A DNA stretch of 64,000 bases from Paracoccus everestensis (GCF_021491915.1 NZ_CP090836.1:124001-188000); one strand, 5' to 3'; shown: positions 53,982-63,942, numbered from the stretch's first letter. The notes: a model not told the origin generated them from the letters alone. Numbers and translations are program-made.

Positions 53982-56900
53982 CTATGAAGCCATGGCCCGC
54001 CGGTCAAGGGCAGCCATGGCGCGGTCCAGAACCGGATCGGGAATGGGCATCAGGCTGCGCGCGGCCGTCCACAGGATCGCGATCTGGACGGGCCGGGCGG
54101 GCCAGATCATCCGCAGCGCGGCGCGATAGGCGGCCATCTGGCGCAGGATCCCCTCGGGCGTATCCTCGGGGCGGCCCGGAACGACGATGTTGGACTTGTA
54201 GTCCACGGCCAGGATCCGGTCGTCCGTGACGATCAGCCGGTCGATGGCGCCATGGACCATGCCAAGCCCTGGCAAAGGAGCGGTCAGCGCCACCTCGGCC
54301 AGGACCTGGGCCTTGGGATCGGGCGTCATGACCTGGGCCAGGTCGGGCGCGGTGATGACCGCCGCCGCCTCGGCCAGAAGCTCGGCCAGTTCGGCAGCAT
54401 CGGGCAGGCCCCCCTCGGCCCCCGCGAGCAGGGCGCGCGCGGCGCGCGGCCAGTCGAGGGGGGGCAGGTGAGGCAACCGTTCCAGCAGCAGGTGCAGCCT
54501 TGTGCCGCGCAGCATGGCGGCGGTGGGATCGCGGTCGTCGCCCTGGACGCCGATCACCTTGGCGCCCCCCAGGCCGGTCGCTGCAATGGCCTGGATGCGC
54601 GGCGGCGGCGGGGGGGCGGGCCGGTCCGACCAGGCAGGGCGCCGGACCATGGGCGCGGCCTTGCGTTCCAGGCTTACGGCCAAGTCGGGCCATTCGCCAA
54701 AGGACAGGCGCTGCGCGGTGCCGATGCCCTCGATCTCGATGCTGGTCTGGGGAAGGGCGCTGCGCGCGGCGCCCATGGCGATCATCGAATGCCATGAGTC
54801 CAGCAGCTCGCCCGTGGGACCGGCCGCCGCCACGATCAGCCAGCTTTCCGCCCGCGTCATCGCGACATACAAAAGCCGACGCCGTTCCTGTTCCTGGCGC
54901 AATTCGTGATCGGCCACTGCCTCGGCCACCGGGTCGGGGCGGTCGGCGGCAATGCCGCGCCAGGCGGGCAGGTCGTCCAGGCGGATCAGCGGCTGGCCGC
55001 GACCGGGCCTGCGCTTGCGGGTTTCGGGCAGGATCACCACCGGGCTTTCCAGCCCCTTGGATCCGTGGACCGTCATCACCCGGATCAGGCCGCCCCCGCC
55101 GCCCGGCAACTGGCGCTTCACCTGCACGTCGTCGCGGCCCAGCCAGACCAGAAAGCCCGTCAGCGACGGCGTCTCTACCGTGTCATAGGCCAAGGCCTGC
55201 GACAGAAGTTCGTCGATGCCGTCCTCGGCCTCTGGTCCCAGGCGGGCCAGCAGCGCCGCGCGGCCCCCGTGGCGCACCAGCAGGCGCGAGATCAGTTCAT
55301 AGGGACGCAACTGGTCCGTCCGGCCCATCAGGTCGCTCAGGACCTCGTAGGCCCGGCGGTGGGGCGAGGCGCGCAGCCGTTCCCACAGGTAATGCCGTCC
55401 CCGGCCCGCAGCCAGGCGGTAAAGGTCGTCCTCGGTCAGGCCGAACAGCGGGGACCGCAGGATCGCGGCCAGGCACAGGTCGTCCTCGGGGGTGGACACC
55501 ACCGACAGCGTCGCGGTGATGTCGCGCACGGCCAGTTCGGCCGCAAGTTTCAGCCGGTCGGCGCCCGCCACGGGCAGGCCTGCGGCCTTCAGTTCGCGGA
55601 TCAGGTCGTCGAACAGCCCGGCCCGCCGCTGGACAAGGATCTGGATGTCGCCCGGCCCGATCGCGCGCACCTGGCCGGTCTTGGCGTCGGTGATGGGCGT
55701 GCCGATGATGGCCTTGACCTCTCGCGCCACGGCGCGGGCCAGTTGCGTGTCGGCGGCGTTTTCGGCCGGCGCATCGACCGGCGTGGTCCAGTCGCCGCGT
55801 TCGGGCTTTTCAGGTTCCGGCAGGGCCGGCCAGATGTCCACGCGGCCGGGCAGTCCGTCGCGAAAGGCGATGTGGCGGGGCGGGTCGCCCAGGCCTTCGG
55901 CCGCGTCGCCCTGAAAGACGGTATCGACCAGCGACAGGATCGCGGGCGAGGACCGGAACGAATGGGACAGGCCGCGCTGCTGCATGGGCTGGGCGACCGC
56001 CTCGAAATCCTGGCGGAAGCGGTCGCGGACCGATTCAAAGACCGCGATGTCGGCGCCCTGGAAGGAATAGATCGACTGTTTCGGATCGCCCACCACGAAC
56101 AGCGTCCGGGGCCGGTCATGCGCGCCTTCCCCGCTCGTGAATTCATCCGTCAGCCGCCGGATCACCCGCCATTGCTCGGGGCTGGTGTCCTGGGCTTCAT
56201 CGACCAGGATATGGTCGATGCCCCCGTCCAGGCGCCACAAGACCCATTGCGCCATGCTGGATTCCTCCAGCAACTCGGCGGTGCGGCGGATCAGGTCGTC
56301 GAAATCCAGCCAGCCCTGGGCGGATTTCTCGACCGCCACCTGTCGGGTGAAATGATGGGCAAAGCGGTGCAGGGCCAAGGTCTTTTGCGCCAGATGCAGG
56401 CCCAGGGCCAGGCACCGGGCATCGGCCACGCGCTGCATCAAGCCGTCCAGGGCGGCCATGTATTGCGCGCAGGCGCCCTGGCGCAGCGCCTTGGTGGGGA
56501 TGTCGCCGATCTTGGGACCGAAGGGAACGCGCGCCGTGGCGCCAAACAGCAGGCATTTGCACAAAAGATGCAGTTCGGCGTGGCCGGGATTGCGCCAGTT
56601 GCCCTTGGACAGGTATTCGGCCAGCTTGCCGTCCTTGGCCCCGCTGCCGCTGAGGATCGGGATCAGGGCGTCGAACAGATCGCCTTCGTTGCCGTCAAAG
56701 ACACGCGCCAGAAGCGCGGCTTCGTCCATGTCGGGGGGCAGCCCCATCGACCGCCAGATCGGCGCGGGATCGGGATCGCGGGTGAAATCCGATTCCGACA
56801 GCCCCCCCAGAAAGGCGTCCAGGTCGTCGCCCGACACAAGCGCCGCCAGGTCGCGGATCGCGGGATCGTTCCCGGCTGCCATCTGGTCGAGGATCTGGGC

Positions 56901-57353
56901 GCGCAGGACACGGGCCGACCGGTCGTCCAGTTCCCGGAACCCCATCGGGACGCCTGCCTCCAGCGGAAAGCGCCGCAGCAGGGCCGCGCAGAAGCTGTGG
57001 ATGGTCTGGACCTTCAGCCCGCCCGGCGTCTCGATGGCGCGCGCAAACAGGCGCCGCGCCTCGGCCAAGTCGGGATCCCCGCCTTCGCCCAGTTCCGCCA
57101 GTTCGCGCCGCAGGTCGGCTTCGGGCAGCATCGCCCATTGGCCCAGGCGGCGCAAAAGGCGGTTCTGCATCTCGGTCGCGGCGGCCTTGGTATAGGTCAG
57201 GCACAGGATGCGTTCGGGCGCGGTCCCGGCCAGCAGCAGGCGGGCCACCCGGTCGGTCAGCACGCGGGTCTTGCCCGACCCGGCATTGGCCGTCAGCCAG
57301 GTGGAGCGCAGGGGATCGGCAGCGGCGATCTGGTTGAGGCTGGCTTCATCCAT
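53982..57353 (-). CDS. addA: Double-strand break repair helicase-nuclease AddA
   Basis: 1123 aa from ATG 57353. Helicase motif I LTANAGSGKTRVLTDRVARLL, motif Ia LCLTYTKAAATEMQNRLLRR, motif II HILVDEAQDTSPEQWRVI, motif III FVVGDPKQSIYSFQGAD, motif V/VI GLIRVMTVHGSKGLESPVVILPET and RRRLLYVAMTRAESWLIV. The C-terminal RecB-type nuclease has ILAVDYKSN (the D-x-K catalytic pair) and QMAAYRAAL. With AddB it resects double-strand breaks for recombination. Its start overlaps the 3' end of addB by eight bases. Confidence 0.96.
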   Translation of the reverse strand: MDEASLNQIAAADPLRSTWLTANAGSGKTRVLTDRVARLLLAGTAPERILCLTYTKAAATEMQNRLLRRLGQWAMLPEADLRRELAELGEGGDPDLAEARRLFARAIETPGGLKVQTIHSFCAALLRRFPLEAGVPMGFRELDDRSARVLRAQILDQMAAGNDPAIRDLAALVSGDDLDAFLGGLSESDFTRDPDPAPIWRSMGLPPDMDEAALLARVFDGNEGDLFDALIPILSGSGAKDGKLAEYLSKGNWRNPGHAELHLLCKCLLFGATARVPFGPKIGDIPTKALRQGACAQYMAALDGLMQRVADARCLALGLHLAQKTLALHRFAHHFTRQVAVEKSAQGWLDFDDLIRRTAELLEESSMAQWVLWRLDGGIDHILVDEAQDTSPEQWRVIRRLTDEFTSGEGAHDRPRTLFVVGDPKQSIYSFQGADIAVFESVRDRFRQDFEAVAQPMQQRGLSHSFRSSPAILSLVDTVFQGDAAEGLGDPPRHIAFRDGLPGRVDIWPALPEPEKPERGDWTTPVDAPAENAADTQLARAVAREVKAIIGTPITDAKTGQVRAIGPGDIQILVQRRAGLFDDLIRELKAAGLPVAGADRLKLAAELAVRDITATLSVVSTPEDDLCLAAILRSPLFGLTEDDLYRLAAGRGRHYLWERLRASPHRRAYEVLSDLMGRTDQLRPYELISRLLVRHGGRAALLARLGPEAEDGIDELLSQALAYDTVETPSLTGFLVWLGRDDVQVKRQLPGGGGGLIRVMTVHGSKGLESPVVILPETRKRRPGRGQPLIRLDDLPAWRGIAADRPDPVAEAVADHELRQEQERRRLLYVAMTRAESWLIVAAAGPTGELLDSWHSMIAMGAARSALPQTSIEIEGIGTAQRLSFGEWPDLAVSLERKAAPMVRRPAWSDRPAPPPPPRIQAIAATGLGGAKVIGVQGDDRDPTAAMLRGTRLHLLLERLPHLPPLDWPRAARALLAGAEGGLPDAAELAELLAEAAAVITAPDLAQVMTPDPKAQVLAEVALTAPLPGLGMVHGAIDRLIVTDDRILAVDYKSNIVVPGRPEDTPEGILRQMAAYRAALRMIWPARPVQIAILWTAARSLMPIPDPVLDRAMAALDRRAMAS

Positions 57354-60321
57354 GCCCGTTTCCCTTTTCCAATCCGACCTTTTCCAATCCGACCTTCTCC
57401 ACGTGCGGCGCGTCGGCCAGCGACCATTCGCCGAACCGCGCCAGGTGATCGTAGTCGCCCGCATAGCTGGTCTGTTCGGGCGCCCGCATGGAGGCAAATC
57501 CCGTGTCCCCCGCAAGATAGGAGGCGACGAGCCGCAGAAAGCCGTTCCAGTTCTCGTCCTCGAGTTCGGGGGAATAGTCGCGGACCTGCGTTTCCCCCTC
57601 TCCTCCCAGCTGGATATAGCGGATGCCCGCGACATCGACCGGGCCAAGCGCGTCGAAGCCGCCGCGTCGGGCCATCGCGGCTTCCAGGATCAACTGCTTG
57701 TCAAAGGCCGCGATCTGCTTGTCGGTGGGCGGCGTGCCGGACTTGTAGTCATAGATCATCACGCATCCGTCATGCAGAAGGTCGATCCGGTCAGGCTTGG
57801 CGGACAGGGTGAAATCCAGTCCCGGCAGGGTCACCTTGCCGCGCTTTTCGACGATCACCGGGCGACCCTCGGCCAGGCGGGCAAGTTCGTCTGCCACGAT
57901 CCGGTCGGCGATCCGTTCCATTCGCGCGGCCCAGAAGGCGCGGGCGGCGGGCCAGGGCACGTCGCGGGCCAGGATTTCCGCCGTCAAGGCCAGGAACCGG
58001 GCCTTCAGCGCCGCATGGGGCATATCGGGTTCGGGCCGGGTGCCAAGCCACGCCTCGACAATGGAATGCAGCGTCTGGCCGCGCAGGGCGGCATCGGGTT
58101 CGGGCCGCAGCGCGGGCAGCGGGCGCAAGCCCAGCACGCGCTTGGCGTAAACCGCATAAGGATCGCGGATCAGCAGCGACACATCTGTGACCGGCAATTC
58201 GCGGAACGGGGGGCCGGGCGGGACCGGCGCGGGACGGGGGCTGGGTGGCACCGTTCTTGCCGGATGAGAGACCGCCATGGCAAGGGCCAGCCAGGCATGG
58301 CCCCGCGCCCGCATCGCCGCAAGCGCGGCGGGACCGCTGCGTTCGGGCAGGCCACCCATCAGGTTGGTCAGCCGGTTCAGCCAGCGGGATGGGATCGTTT
58401 CCGCCTCGGCATCGCGTCGCGCGCGGGTCAGGATCACCTGCTCCACGCCCATCACCTGCTGGAAATCATGCGCGGCCAGCCCGATCTGGCGTTCCGGCAA
58501 CGGCAGCCCGGCCGCCAGGCGCATCTGCCGCGACAGCCAGGGATCGGGCTTCAACTGCTGGGGCCAGCCGCCTTCGTTCAGGCCCGACAGGATCACGATG
58601 CCCTGGCCCACGATCCGCGCCTCGCGCGGGCCGCGGATATGCAGGTAATGGGCATCGCCTTCCACCCGGACGGATTGCTGGCCCAGTTCGTCCAGAAGCA
58701 GGGCGCAGAAATCCTGCGGGCCCAGATCCGGCCCATGGCCCGCGTGTTCGGCCAGGTGATCCATCGTCGCGCGCAGAAGCGAGCCTACATGGTCCCCCCA
58801 CAGCTTGGACGCCGCGGCATTGCCGCCCGGACCCGCGGCAATCCCCTCGGCCAGGGCGATCAGGTCGCGCAGACGGTCGGGCAGGGGGCGGGGCAGGCGG
58901 TCCCGGACCAGCGGCGTGATCAGGTCCAGCCCGTCGGCCAGCCATTCCGCCCAGGTCTTGCGCAGCGCGTCCCCCCTTGAACCCCAGGTCCGCAGGCATT
59001 CGCCGTCCGGAAAGGCCGGGCCGTTGCGGCGCAGTTCCAGTTCCAGGTCGCGCGCCAGAAGCCGCGCCTCGTTCGCGCCGACCAGGGGCGATCCGGTCAG
59101 GGCCAGGGGATGCTTCAGCAGCACCAACAGGCGGTCGATGCTCAGCGCCTCGCCGAACAGGGCGGCGATATGGCGCATGAACAACCCGTGTCCGGTCAGC
59201 GACAAGGGCTGGCCCGCGCTTTCGTCGGGGCACAGGCGCCAGCGGTCAAGCGCGGCGTTCACCCGCCGGATCAGGTTGCCGTCCGCCGCGATCAGCGTGG
59301 CGGGGGCGTGGCGTTCGGCGCAATCGCGCAGGATCAGGGCAATGACCTCGGCTTCCTGGCCGGGCTGCTCGGTCTCGATCAGGGTCAGGCCTTCGGTCGG
59401 CGCCATCAGGTCGGGCAGGCGCGGGCCTTCGGCGATCCACTGGTCGGTGACGGGCGCGGGCCGCAGCGCCAGCGACACCAGCCGGTTGCGCCCCGGCACC
59501 GGGGGGGGCGTGTGGGTCCAGCGGGCGGGGCGTCCCAGGGCGTGGATCAGGGGGGCGAAGCGGGCCTGGGGATGATCTTCGGCCTTGTGGTCCAGGCTGT
59601 CCCAGACCGATTGGGGCTGGTCGAAGTCAAAGCCCGGCAGCACAACCGCGCCTTCGGGCAGCCGTGCCACGGCCTCCATGAACAGCCGCGTCGCGCCATG
59701 CGATCCGGTCGATCCCACGACGATCACCGGGCCGTCGGGCAGGTTCCGGCCCTTTGACCAGTCGTCGCACAGGATTTCGGCCGCCAGCCGTTGCCGTGCG
59801 CCCCGGTCCATCGGCGGGCCGTCCAGGTGAAAGCGCGCCGCAATGCGCAGGAAGACCAGGGCGTTCTGCCAATGCCGGGCATGATCGCCGGTGTCGATGC
59901 CTTCAAGCGCGTCCGGCCCCAGCCCTTCGGTCTGCATTTCCTGCATCAGGTCCGACAGCGACCGGGCAAGCGCCGCGATGGAATGGCCCGATGCCAGGTC
60001 GGGCCGCGTCGCCAGCAGCCCCGCCACCAACCGGGCCAGTTGCAGCCGCCGTGCCAGAGGGGCGGATTCGACCTGGCCCAGCATCGCGGGGCTTTCCAGG
60101 TTCGTGACCGGCAAAAGCCGCGGCAGCAGCAGCGGCCCGCGCAGGTCGAAGCCGCATTTCAGTTCCGCCAGCGTGCGCGCGGCATTGGCATAGATGGTGA
60201 CGCGGGCCATCGCCTCGGGCGGCTGGCCGGCCATGCGGTCCAGGAATCCGGCCACGAATTCATGGGCGAAGTCGATGCCCGGCGGCAGGGCGTAAAGGCC
60301 GCGAAAGCAGGGTTCAGCCAT
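57346..60321 (-). CDS. addB: Double-strand break repair protein AddB
   Basis: 991 aa from ATG 60321. The alphaproteobacterial AddB pattern is seen in LYALPPGIDFAHEFVAGFLDRM, VIVVGSTGSHGATRLFMEAVARLP, VILSGLNEGGWPQQLKPDPWLSRQMR, and the C-terminal nuclease CVMIYDYKSGTPPTDKQIAAFDKQLILEAAM. The iron-sulfur cysteines of Bacillus AddB are not there: no cysteine occurs after the nuclease motif, where the sequence reads YAGDYDHLARFGEW. A 15-bp tandem repeat near the stop encodes a duplicated E-K-V-G-L. Confidence 0.92.
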   Translation of the reverse strand: MAEPCFRGLYALPPGIDFAHEFVAGFLDRMAGQPPEAMARVTIYANAARTLAELKCGFDLRGPLLLPRLLPVTNLESPAMLGQVESAPLARRLQLARLVAGLLATRPDLASGHSIAALARSLSDLMQEMQTEGLGPDALEGIDTGDHARHWQNALVFLRIAARFHLDGPPMDRGARQRLAAEILCDDWSKGRNLPDGPVIVVGSTGSHGATRLFMEAVARLPEGAVVLPGFDFDQPQSVWDSLDHKAEDHPQARFAPLIHALGRPARWTHTPPPVPGRNRLVSLALRPAPVTDQWIAEGPRLPDLMAPTEGLTLIETEQPGQEAEVIALILRDCAERHAPATLIAADGNLIRRVNAALDRWRLCPDESAGQPLSLTGHGLFMRHIAALFGEALSIDRLLVLLKHPLALTGSPLVGANEARLLARDLELELRRNGPAFPDGECLRTWGSRGDALRKTWAEWLADGLDLITPLVRDRLPRPLPDRLRDLIALAEGIAAGPGGNAAASKLWGDHVGSLLRATMDHLAEHAGHGPDLGPQDFCALLLDELGQQSVRVEGDAHYLHIRGPREARIVGQGIVILSGLNEGGWPQQLKPDPWLSRQMRLAAGLPLPERQIGLAAHDFQQVMGVEQVILTRARRDAEAETIPSRWLNRLTNLMGGLPERSGPAALAAMRARGHAWLALAMAVSHPARTVPPSPRPAPVPPGPPFRELPVTDVSLLIRDPYAVYAKRVLGLRPLPALRPEPDAALRGQTLHSIVEAWLGTRPEPDMPHAALKARFLALTAEILARDVPWPAARAFWAARMERIADRIVADELARLAEGRPVIVEKRGKVTLPGLDFTLSAKPDRIDLLHDGCVMIYDYKSGTPPTDKQIAAFDKQLILEAAMARRGGFDALGPVDVAGIRYIQLGGEGETQVRDYSPELEDENWNGFLRLVASYLAGDTGFASMRAPEQTSYAGDYDHLARFGEWSLADAPHVEKVGLEKVGLEKGNGHG
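57363..57392. repeat. 15-bp tandem repeat in addB 3' end
   Basis: Two perfect copies of a 15-base unit (57363–57377 and 57378–57392) plus a partial third encode EKVGL-EKVGL-EK near the AddB C-terminus. Being a multiple of three, slippage would change length without shifting the frame. Confidence 0.8.
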
Positions 60322-60982
60322 GCAGCACCTGTTCTGCCAGGGGGATCGCCTGGGGATAGCCCACGTCGCACCAGCCGCCCCGATGAACGATGCCATGGGC
60401 GCGCCCGTCCGCGATCAGCAGATCCCACAGGCGGTTCAGGGAAAACACCCGGTCCGGGATACCGGCCAGCCGGTCCGGGCGGATGATCTGCGCGCCTCCA
60501 TAGACGAAATCGCCTTGCCGCGCGATGCGGCCTTGCGCATCCATTGCGAAATCCCCGGTCCCCTGCCGTGCGGCAGCCCGGTCCAGCGGGATCAGCATCA
60601 AAAGCGCGTCCATGTCGTCGCGCCAGGCGGCGTCCAACGCGGCCAGCGGGTTCGGCCCGGTCCAGACCACGTCGGGGTTCAGCGTCATCACCGGCCCCTG
60701 GCCCAGCAGGGGAAGGGCCTGGCGCAGGCCGCCGCCGGTGTCCAGGATCGCGCCTGCCTCATCGCTGATGGCCACGTCTTGGCCTGCCAGATGCGCGGCG
60801 ATCTGGTCGCCCAGGTAATGGGTATTCACGACCACCGGCCCCACCCCGGCATCCCGGCCCAGATCAAGCGCGCGGTCCAGCAGCGTTCGGCCGCCCACGT
60901 GAATCAGGGGTTTCGGCAGTCTGTCGGTCAGCGGGCGCATCCGCGTGCCCAGCCCCGCGGCAAAGATCATCAGCGGGCGCAT
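60314..60982 (-). CDS. Sugar-1-phosphate nucleotidyltransferase, MurU-like
   Basis: 222 aa from ATG 60982. Nucleotidyltransferase signature LMIFAAGLGTRMRPLTDRLPKPLIHVGGRTLLDRALD, DTGGGLRQALPLLGQGPVMTLNPDVVW and RGGWCDVGYPQAI. MurU in pseudomonads converts MurNAc-1-phosphate to UDP-MurNAc during cell-wall recycling, and its usual partner AmgK is fused to TsaE immediately upstream here, overlapping by 13 bases. Length (~222) agrees with MurU. The assignment rests on the partner gene. Confidence 0.85.
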   Translation of the reverse strand: MRPLMIFAAGLGTRMRPLTDRLPKPLIHVGGRTLLDRALDLGRDAGVGPVVVNTHYLGDQIAAHLAGQDVAISDEAGAILDTGGGLRQALPLLGQGPVMTLNPDVVWTGPNPLAALDAAWRDDMDALLMLIPLDRAAARQGTGDFAMDAQGRIARQGDFVYGGAQIIRPDRLAGIPDRVFSLNRLWDLLIADGRAHGIVHRGGWCDVGYPQAIPLAEQVLHG

Positions 60983-62370
60983 CGGGCACGGATCCTTTCG
61001 ATGACGGCGGCGTCGGGGGCCGGCAGGGCAGCGACAGCATCGGCCAAGGGCGCAAGCGCCGGATGGGCCAGGTTGCGTTGCACATAGCCCCAGACGCGCG
61101 GCATGAAATCCAGGTATCGCGCCTTGCCGTCGCGAAGGCACAGCCGCGTGAAGATGCCCAGGATCCGCAGGTTCCGCTGTGCGCCCAGCAAGGCATAAGC
61201 CGCGCGGAAGCGGTCTGCGTCCAGCCCGGAGGCCGCCAGATAACGCGTGACGCAGGCGGTCTCGATGGCCGGGTCCACGTCGCGGCGCGCGTCCTGCAGG
61301 GCGGATACCAGGTCATAGGCCGGATGGCAGGCCACCGCGTCCTGATAATCGATCAGGCCCAAAGGTGCCTCGCCCCGCCAGATCAGGTTTTCGGCATGAA
61401 AGTCGCGCAAGGACAGCACGGGCGGCACGTCCGTGGCCAGATCGGCATGAAGCCGGGCGATCACGGGCGCGATCTCCTGCCCCCCCGCCGCGCCCGCCGC
61501 CTGCGGATACCAGTCGGCGAACAGTCCCACCTGATCGGCCAGGGTCGGACCGTCCAAGGGGGCCACGAAATCCGGGACCGGGCAGCGGTGCAGCTCGGCC
61601 AGGAAATCCGTGATCCGGTCATAGACCCCCGGCGCCATGCCCGGGTCGCGTTCCAGCACGCGGGCCACCAGATCGTCGCCCAGATCCTGCACCAGCAGAA
61701 GCCCCGCGTCTTGATCCTGCGCCAGGATTTCGGGCGCCCCGAAACCATGCCCGCGCAACCATTCCGTCATCCTTGCGAAAGGCGCGCAAGCCCCCGTAGG
61801 ATCGTCCATCAGCACCGCGCTGCCCCCTGCGCCCGTCAGCCGGAAATACCGCCGGGCCGAGGCATCGCCCGCCAGCGGCAGCACCCGCGCACCCCCCCAT
61901 CCCGCGCCTGCCGCAAAGGCGGCGCGTGCCGCGATCCGGGCGGCGTCAGGGGCGATCAAGGTGATTTCCCGCACGTCAGGATCGGCATGGGCAGCGATCG
62001 CCACCGTGATCGCACCGTCGGGCAGGCGGTCCAGCCGGTCGGGCCATTCGATCAGGCAGATGGCGTCCGCCAGCGCCTCGTCCAGGCCCAGTTCGGCCAG
62101 TTCCGACGGATCGGACAGGCGATACAGGTCGGCGTGCCAGATCTCGGTGCCCATGGGGTCGTCATAGGTCTGGACCAGGGTGAATGTCGGGCTGGGCACG
62201 TCCTCGGCCGCATCGCCCTGGCGGGCGCGGATGAAGGCCCGGGCGAAATGGGTCTTGCCTGCCCCCACCGGCCCGTCCAGCAGGATCGTCTGGCCGGGCC
62301 GCAGCGTGGCGGCCAGCATCCGCGCCAGGGCGGCGGTCAGGGTTTCATCTGCGGGCAGGCGCGTGGTCAT
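60970..62370 (-). CDS. TsaE – aminoglycoside-phosphotransferase-type kinase fusion (TsaE/AmgK-like)
   Basis: 466 aa. Residues ~1–145 are TsaE (YjeE): Walker A TILLDGPVGAGKTHFARAFIRA, SPTFTLVQTYD, WHADLYRLSDPSELAELGLDEAL, CLIEWPDRL. TsaE is the ATPase of the tRNA t6A37 modification complex. Residues ~155–466 form an APH-type kinase: GDASARRYFRLTG, LSLRDFHAENLIWRG (catalytic D-x3-N) and IDYQDAVACHPAYDLVSALQD (metal Asp). The kinase part resembles AmgK, anomeric MurNAc/GlcNAc kinase. It joins tRNA modification and cell-wall recycling in one chain, next to the MurU-like gene. Confidence 0.9.
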   Translation of the reverse strand: MTTRLPADETLTAALARMLAATLRPGQTILLDGPVGAGKTHFARAFIRARQGDAAEDVPSPTFTLVQTYDDPMGTEIWHADLYRLSDPSELAELGLDEALADAICLIEWPDRLDRLPDGAITVAIAAHADPDVREITLIAPDAARIAARAAFAAGAGWGGARVLPLAGDASARRYFRLTGAGGSAVLMDDPTGACAPFARMTEWLRGHGFGAPEILAQDQDAGLLLVQDLGDDLVARVLERDPGMAPGVYDRITDFLAELHRCPVPDFVAPLDGPTLADQVGLFADWYPQAAGAAGGQEIAPVIARLHADLATDVPPVLSLRDFHAENLIWRGEAPLGLIDYQDAVACHPAYDLVSALQDARRDVDPAIETACVTRYLAASGLDADRFRAAYALLGAQRNLRILGIFTRLCLRDGKARYLDFMPRVWGYVQRNLAHPALAPLADAVAALPAPDAAVIERIRARCAR

Positions 62371-62473
62371 GGGATGTTTCTAGCGGCTTCGTCCTGCGGG
62401 GGGAACCATCCGTGAACGGATCGCGTGCCTTGTGGCACCAAAGCCGCTAGACTGGCCGGCAAAGGAGGCCTCC

Positions 62474-63076
62474 ATGTTCCGCACCGCTTTCATCCTGACC
62501 CTGGCCCTTGCCGGGCCTGCCGCCGCCACGCAGGAATATATCCTGCCCACGCTGTTCGACGTGGCGGGGGTGGCATCCGACGACGTCCTGAATATCCGGG
62601 CCGAGCCGACCGCCACGTCCGCGATCATCGGCACCCTGGCCCCCGACGCCCAGCGGATCGAGGTGGTCGAGGAACGCCGGGGCTGGGCGCGCATCAACAC
62701 GGCCGACGGGACGGGCTGGGTTTCGGCGCGATACCTGTCCTATCGCGTCGATGTCTGGGAGCCGGGCGAACTGCCGCCCGCTTTCCGCTGCCTGGGAACC
62801 GAGCCGTTCTGGGACGCCAAGGTGGAAGGCGGCGATCTGGTCCTGCGCAGTCCTGATGATCAGGGGGGCGACCGCCGTCCCGTGCAGGGGGTGCTGGACA
62901 CCGGCGTCTTCCGCGATCCGGCGCGGGTGGTCGTGGCGCAGGACATGACGCTGTTCTCGCATCCGCAGATCTGTTCGGACGGGATGTCCGACCGGCTGTT
63001 CGGGTTGGCGGCAACGCTGGTGCTGCATGGCGACCAGCCAAGGCTGCTGTCGGGGTGCTGCACGATCCAGCCCTAG
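62474..63076 (+). CDS. Secreted SH3-like-domain protein
   Basis: 200 aa from ATG 62474 behind AAAGGAGG. Signal peptide MFRTAFILTLALAGPAAATQE, then a bacterial SH3-like domain (SDDVLNIRAEPTATSAIIGTLAPDAQRIEVVEERRGWARINTADGTGWVSARYLS) and a C-terminal half with FRCLGTEPFWDAKVEGGDLVLRSPDD, a pattern like the COG3650 membrane-protein family. Likely exported; ligand unknown. The two Cys at the C-terminus (GCC) could form a disulfide. Convergent with dapB. Confidence 0.85.
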   Translation: MFRTAFILTLALAGPAAATQEYILPTLFDVAGVASDDVLNIRAEPTATSAIIGTLAPDAQRIEVVEERRGWARINTADGTGWVSARYLSYRVDVWEPGELPPAFRCLGTEPFWDAKVEGGDLVLRSPDDQGGDRRPVQGVLDTGVFRDPARVVVAQDMTLFSHPQICSDGMSDRLFGLAATLVLHGDQPRLLSGCCTIQP

Positions 63077-63105
63077 TGCCGGGGTTCGCGCCGCCACCCT
63101 GCCGG

Positions 63106-63942
63106 TCAGTTCAACCCCAGCACGTCCTGCATGTCGTATTCGCCCGGCCCCTTGTCCTGGCCCCAGATCGCCGCGCGGATGGCGCCGCGCGCGAAGATCG
63201 CCCGGTCGGTCGCCAGGTGGCGCAGCACGATCCGTTCGCCCTCGCCTGCGAAGACCACGTCATGTTCGCCCACCACATCGCCGCCGCGAATGGCGGCAAA
63301 GCCGATGGAACCCGGCACCCGCGCCCCGGTGATCCCCTCGCGCGCCGGGGTGCGCAGTTCGGCAAGCGTCGCCCCGCGCCCCTCGGCGGCGGCCTCGCCC
63401 AGCATCAGGGCGGTGCCCGACGGCGCATCGACCTTCATGCGGTGATGGGCCTCGACCACCTCGATGTCCCAATCCTCGCCCAGGACGGCGGCGACCTTGC
63501 GGGTCAGGCCGGTCAGCAGGTTCACCCCCAGGCTCATGTTGCCCGCACGGATGATCGGCGCGTGGCGGGCGGCGGCCTTGAGGCAGTCCAGATGCGATTG
63601 TTCAAGGCCCGTGGTGCCGATGACATGGACCGCACGCGCCTGCGCGGTCAGTTCGGCGAATGCCACGGTCGCGGCGGGTGCGGTAAAGTCGATCACCGCT
63701 TGGGCCTGCGCGATCACCGCGACCGCATCGTCGCTGACCGTCACGCCGAGCGGTGCCGCTCCCATCGCCTCGCCCACGTCGCGCCCGATCCAGGGATGGC
63801 CGGGCCGTTCCAGGGCGCCGGCCAGCCGCACATGGGGGTTTTCCCCCAGCAGCCGGATCAGCATCTGCCCCATCCGACCCGATGCGCCGGTGACGATGAT
63901 CCCCGGCAGGGCGGGCGCGTCCGTGTTCTGCAAGTCGCTCAT
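63106..63942 (-). CDS. dapB: 4-Hydroxy-tetrahydrodipicolinate reductase
   Basis: 278 aa from ATG 63942. Cofactor loop [79 protein letters not shown], the catalytic [22 protein letters not shown] and [20 protein letters not shown]. Reduces 4-hydroxy-tetrahydrodipicolinate to tetrahydrodipicolinate in lysine/diaminopimelate synthesis, so it is an essential cell-wall gene. Upstream 58 bases to the window edge hold no gene that I can see. Confidence 0.96.
   Translation of the reverse strand: MSDLQNTDAPALPGIIVTGASGRMGQMLIRLLGENPHVRLAGALERPGHPWIGRDVGEAMGAAPLGVTVSDDAVAVIAQAQAVIDFTAPAATVAFAELTAQARAVHVIGTTGLEQSHLDCLKAAARHAPIIRAGNMSLGVNLLTGLTRKVAAVLGEDWDIEVVEAHHRMKVDAPSGTALMLGEAAAEGRGATLAELRTPAREGITGARVPGSIGFAAIRGGDVVGEHDVVFAGEGERIVLRHLATDRAIFARGAIRAAIWGQDKGPGEYDMQDVLGLN

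Noticed and set aside
54906..57812. Very long open frame on the plus strand opposite addA
   Set aside because: It is rich in Gly, Gln, Arg, His and Asp with no recognisable domain and mirrors codons of addA; high-GC genes commonly leave open antisense frames. The same applies to frames at 19549–22161, 31974–33797, 7048–9003 and 2956–4611.
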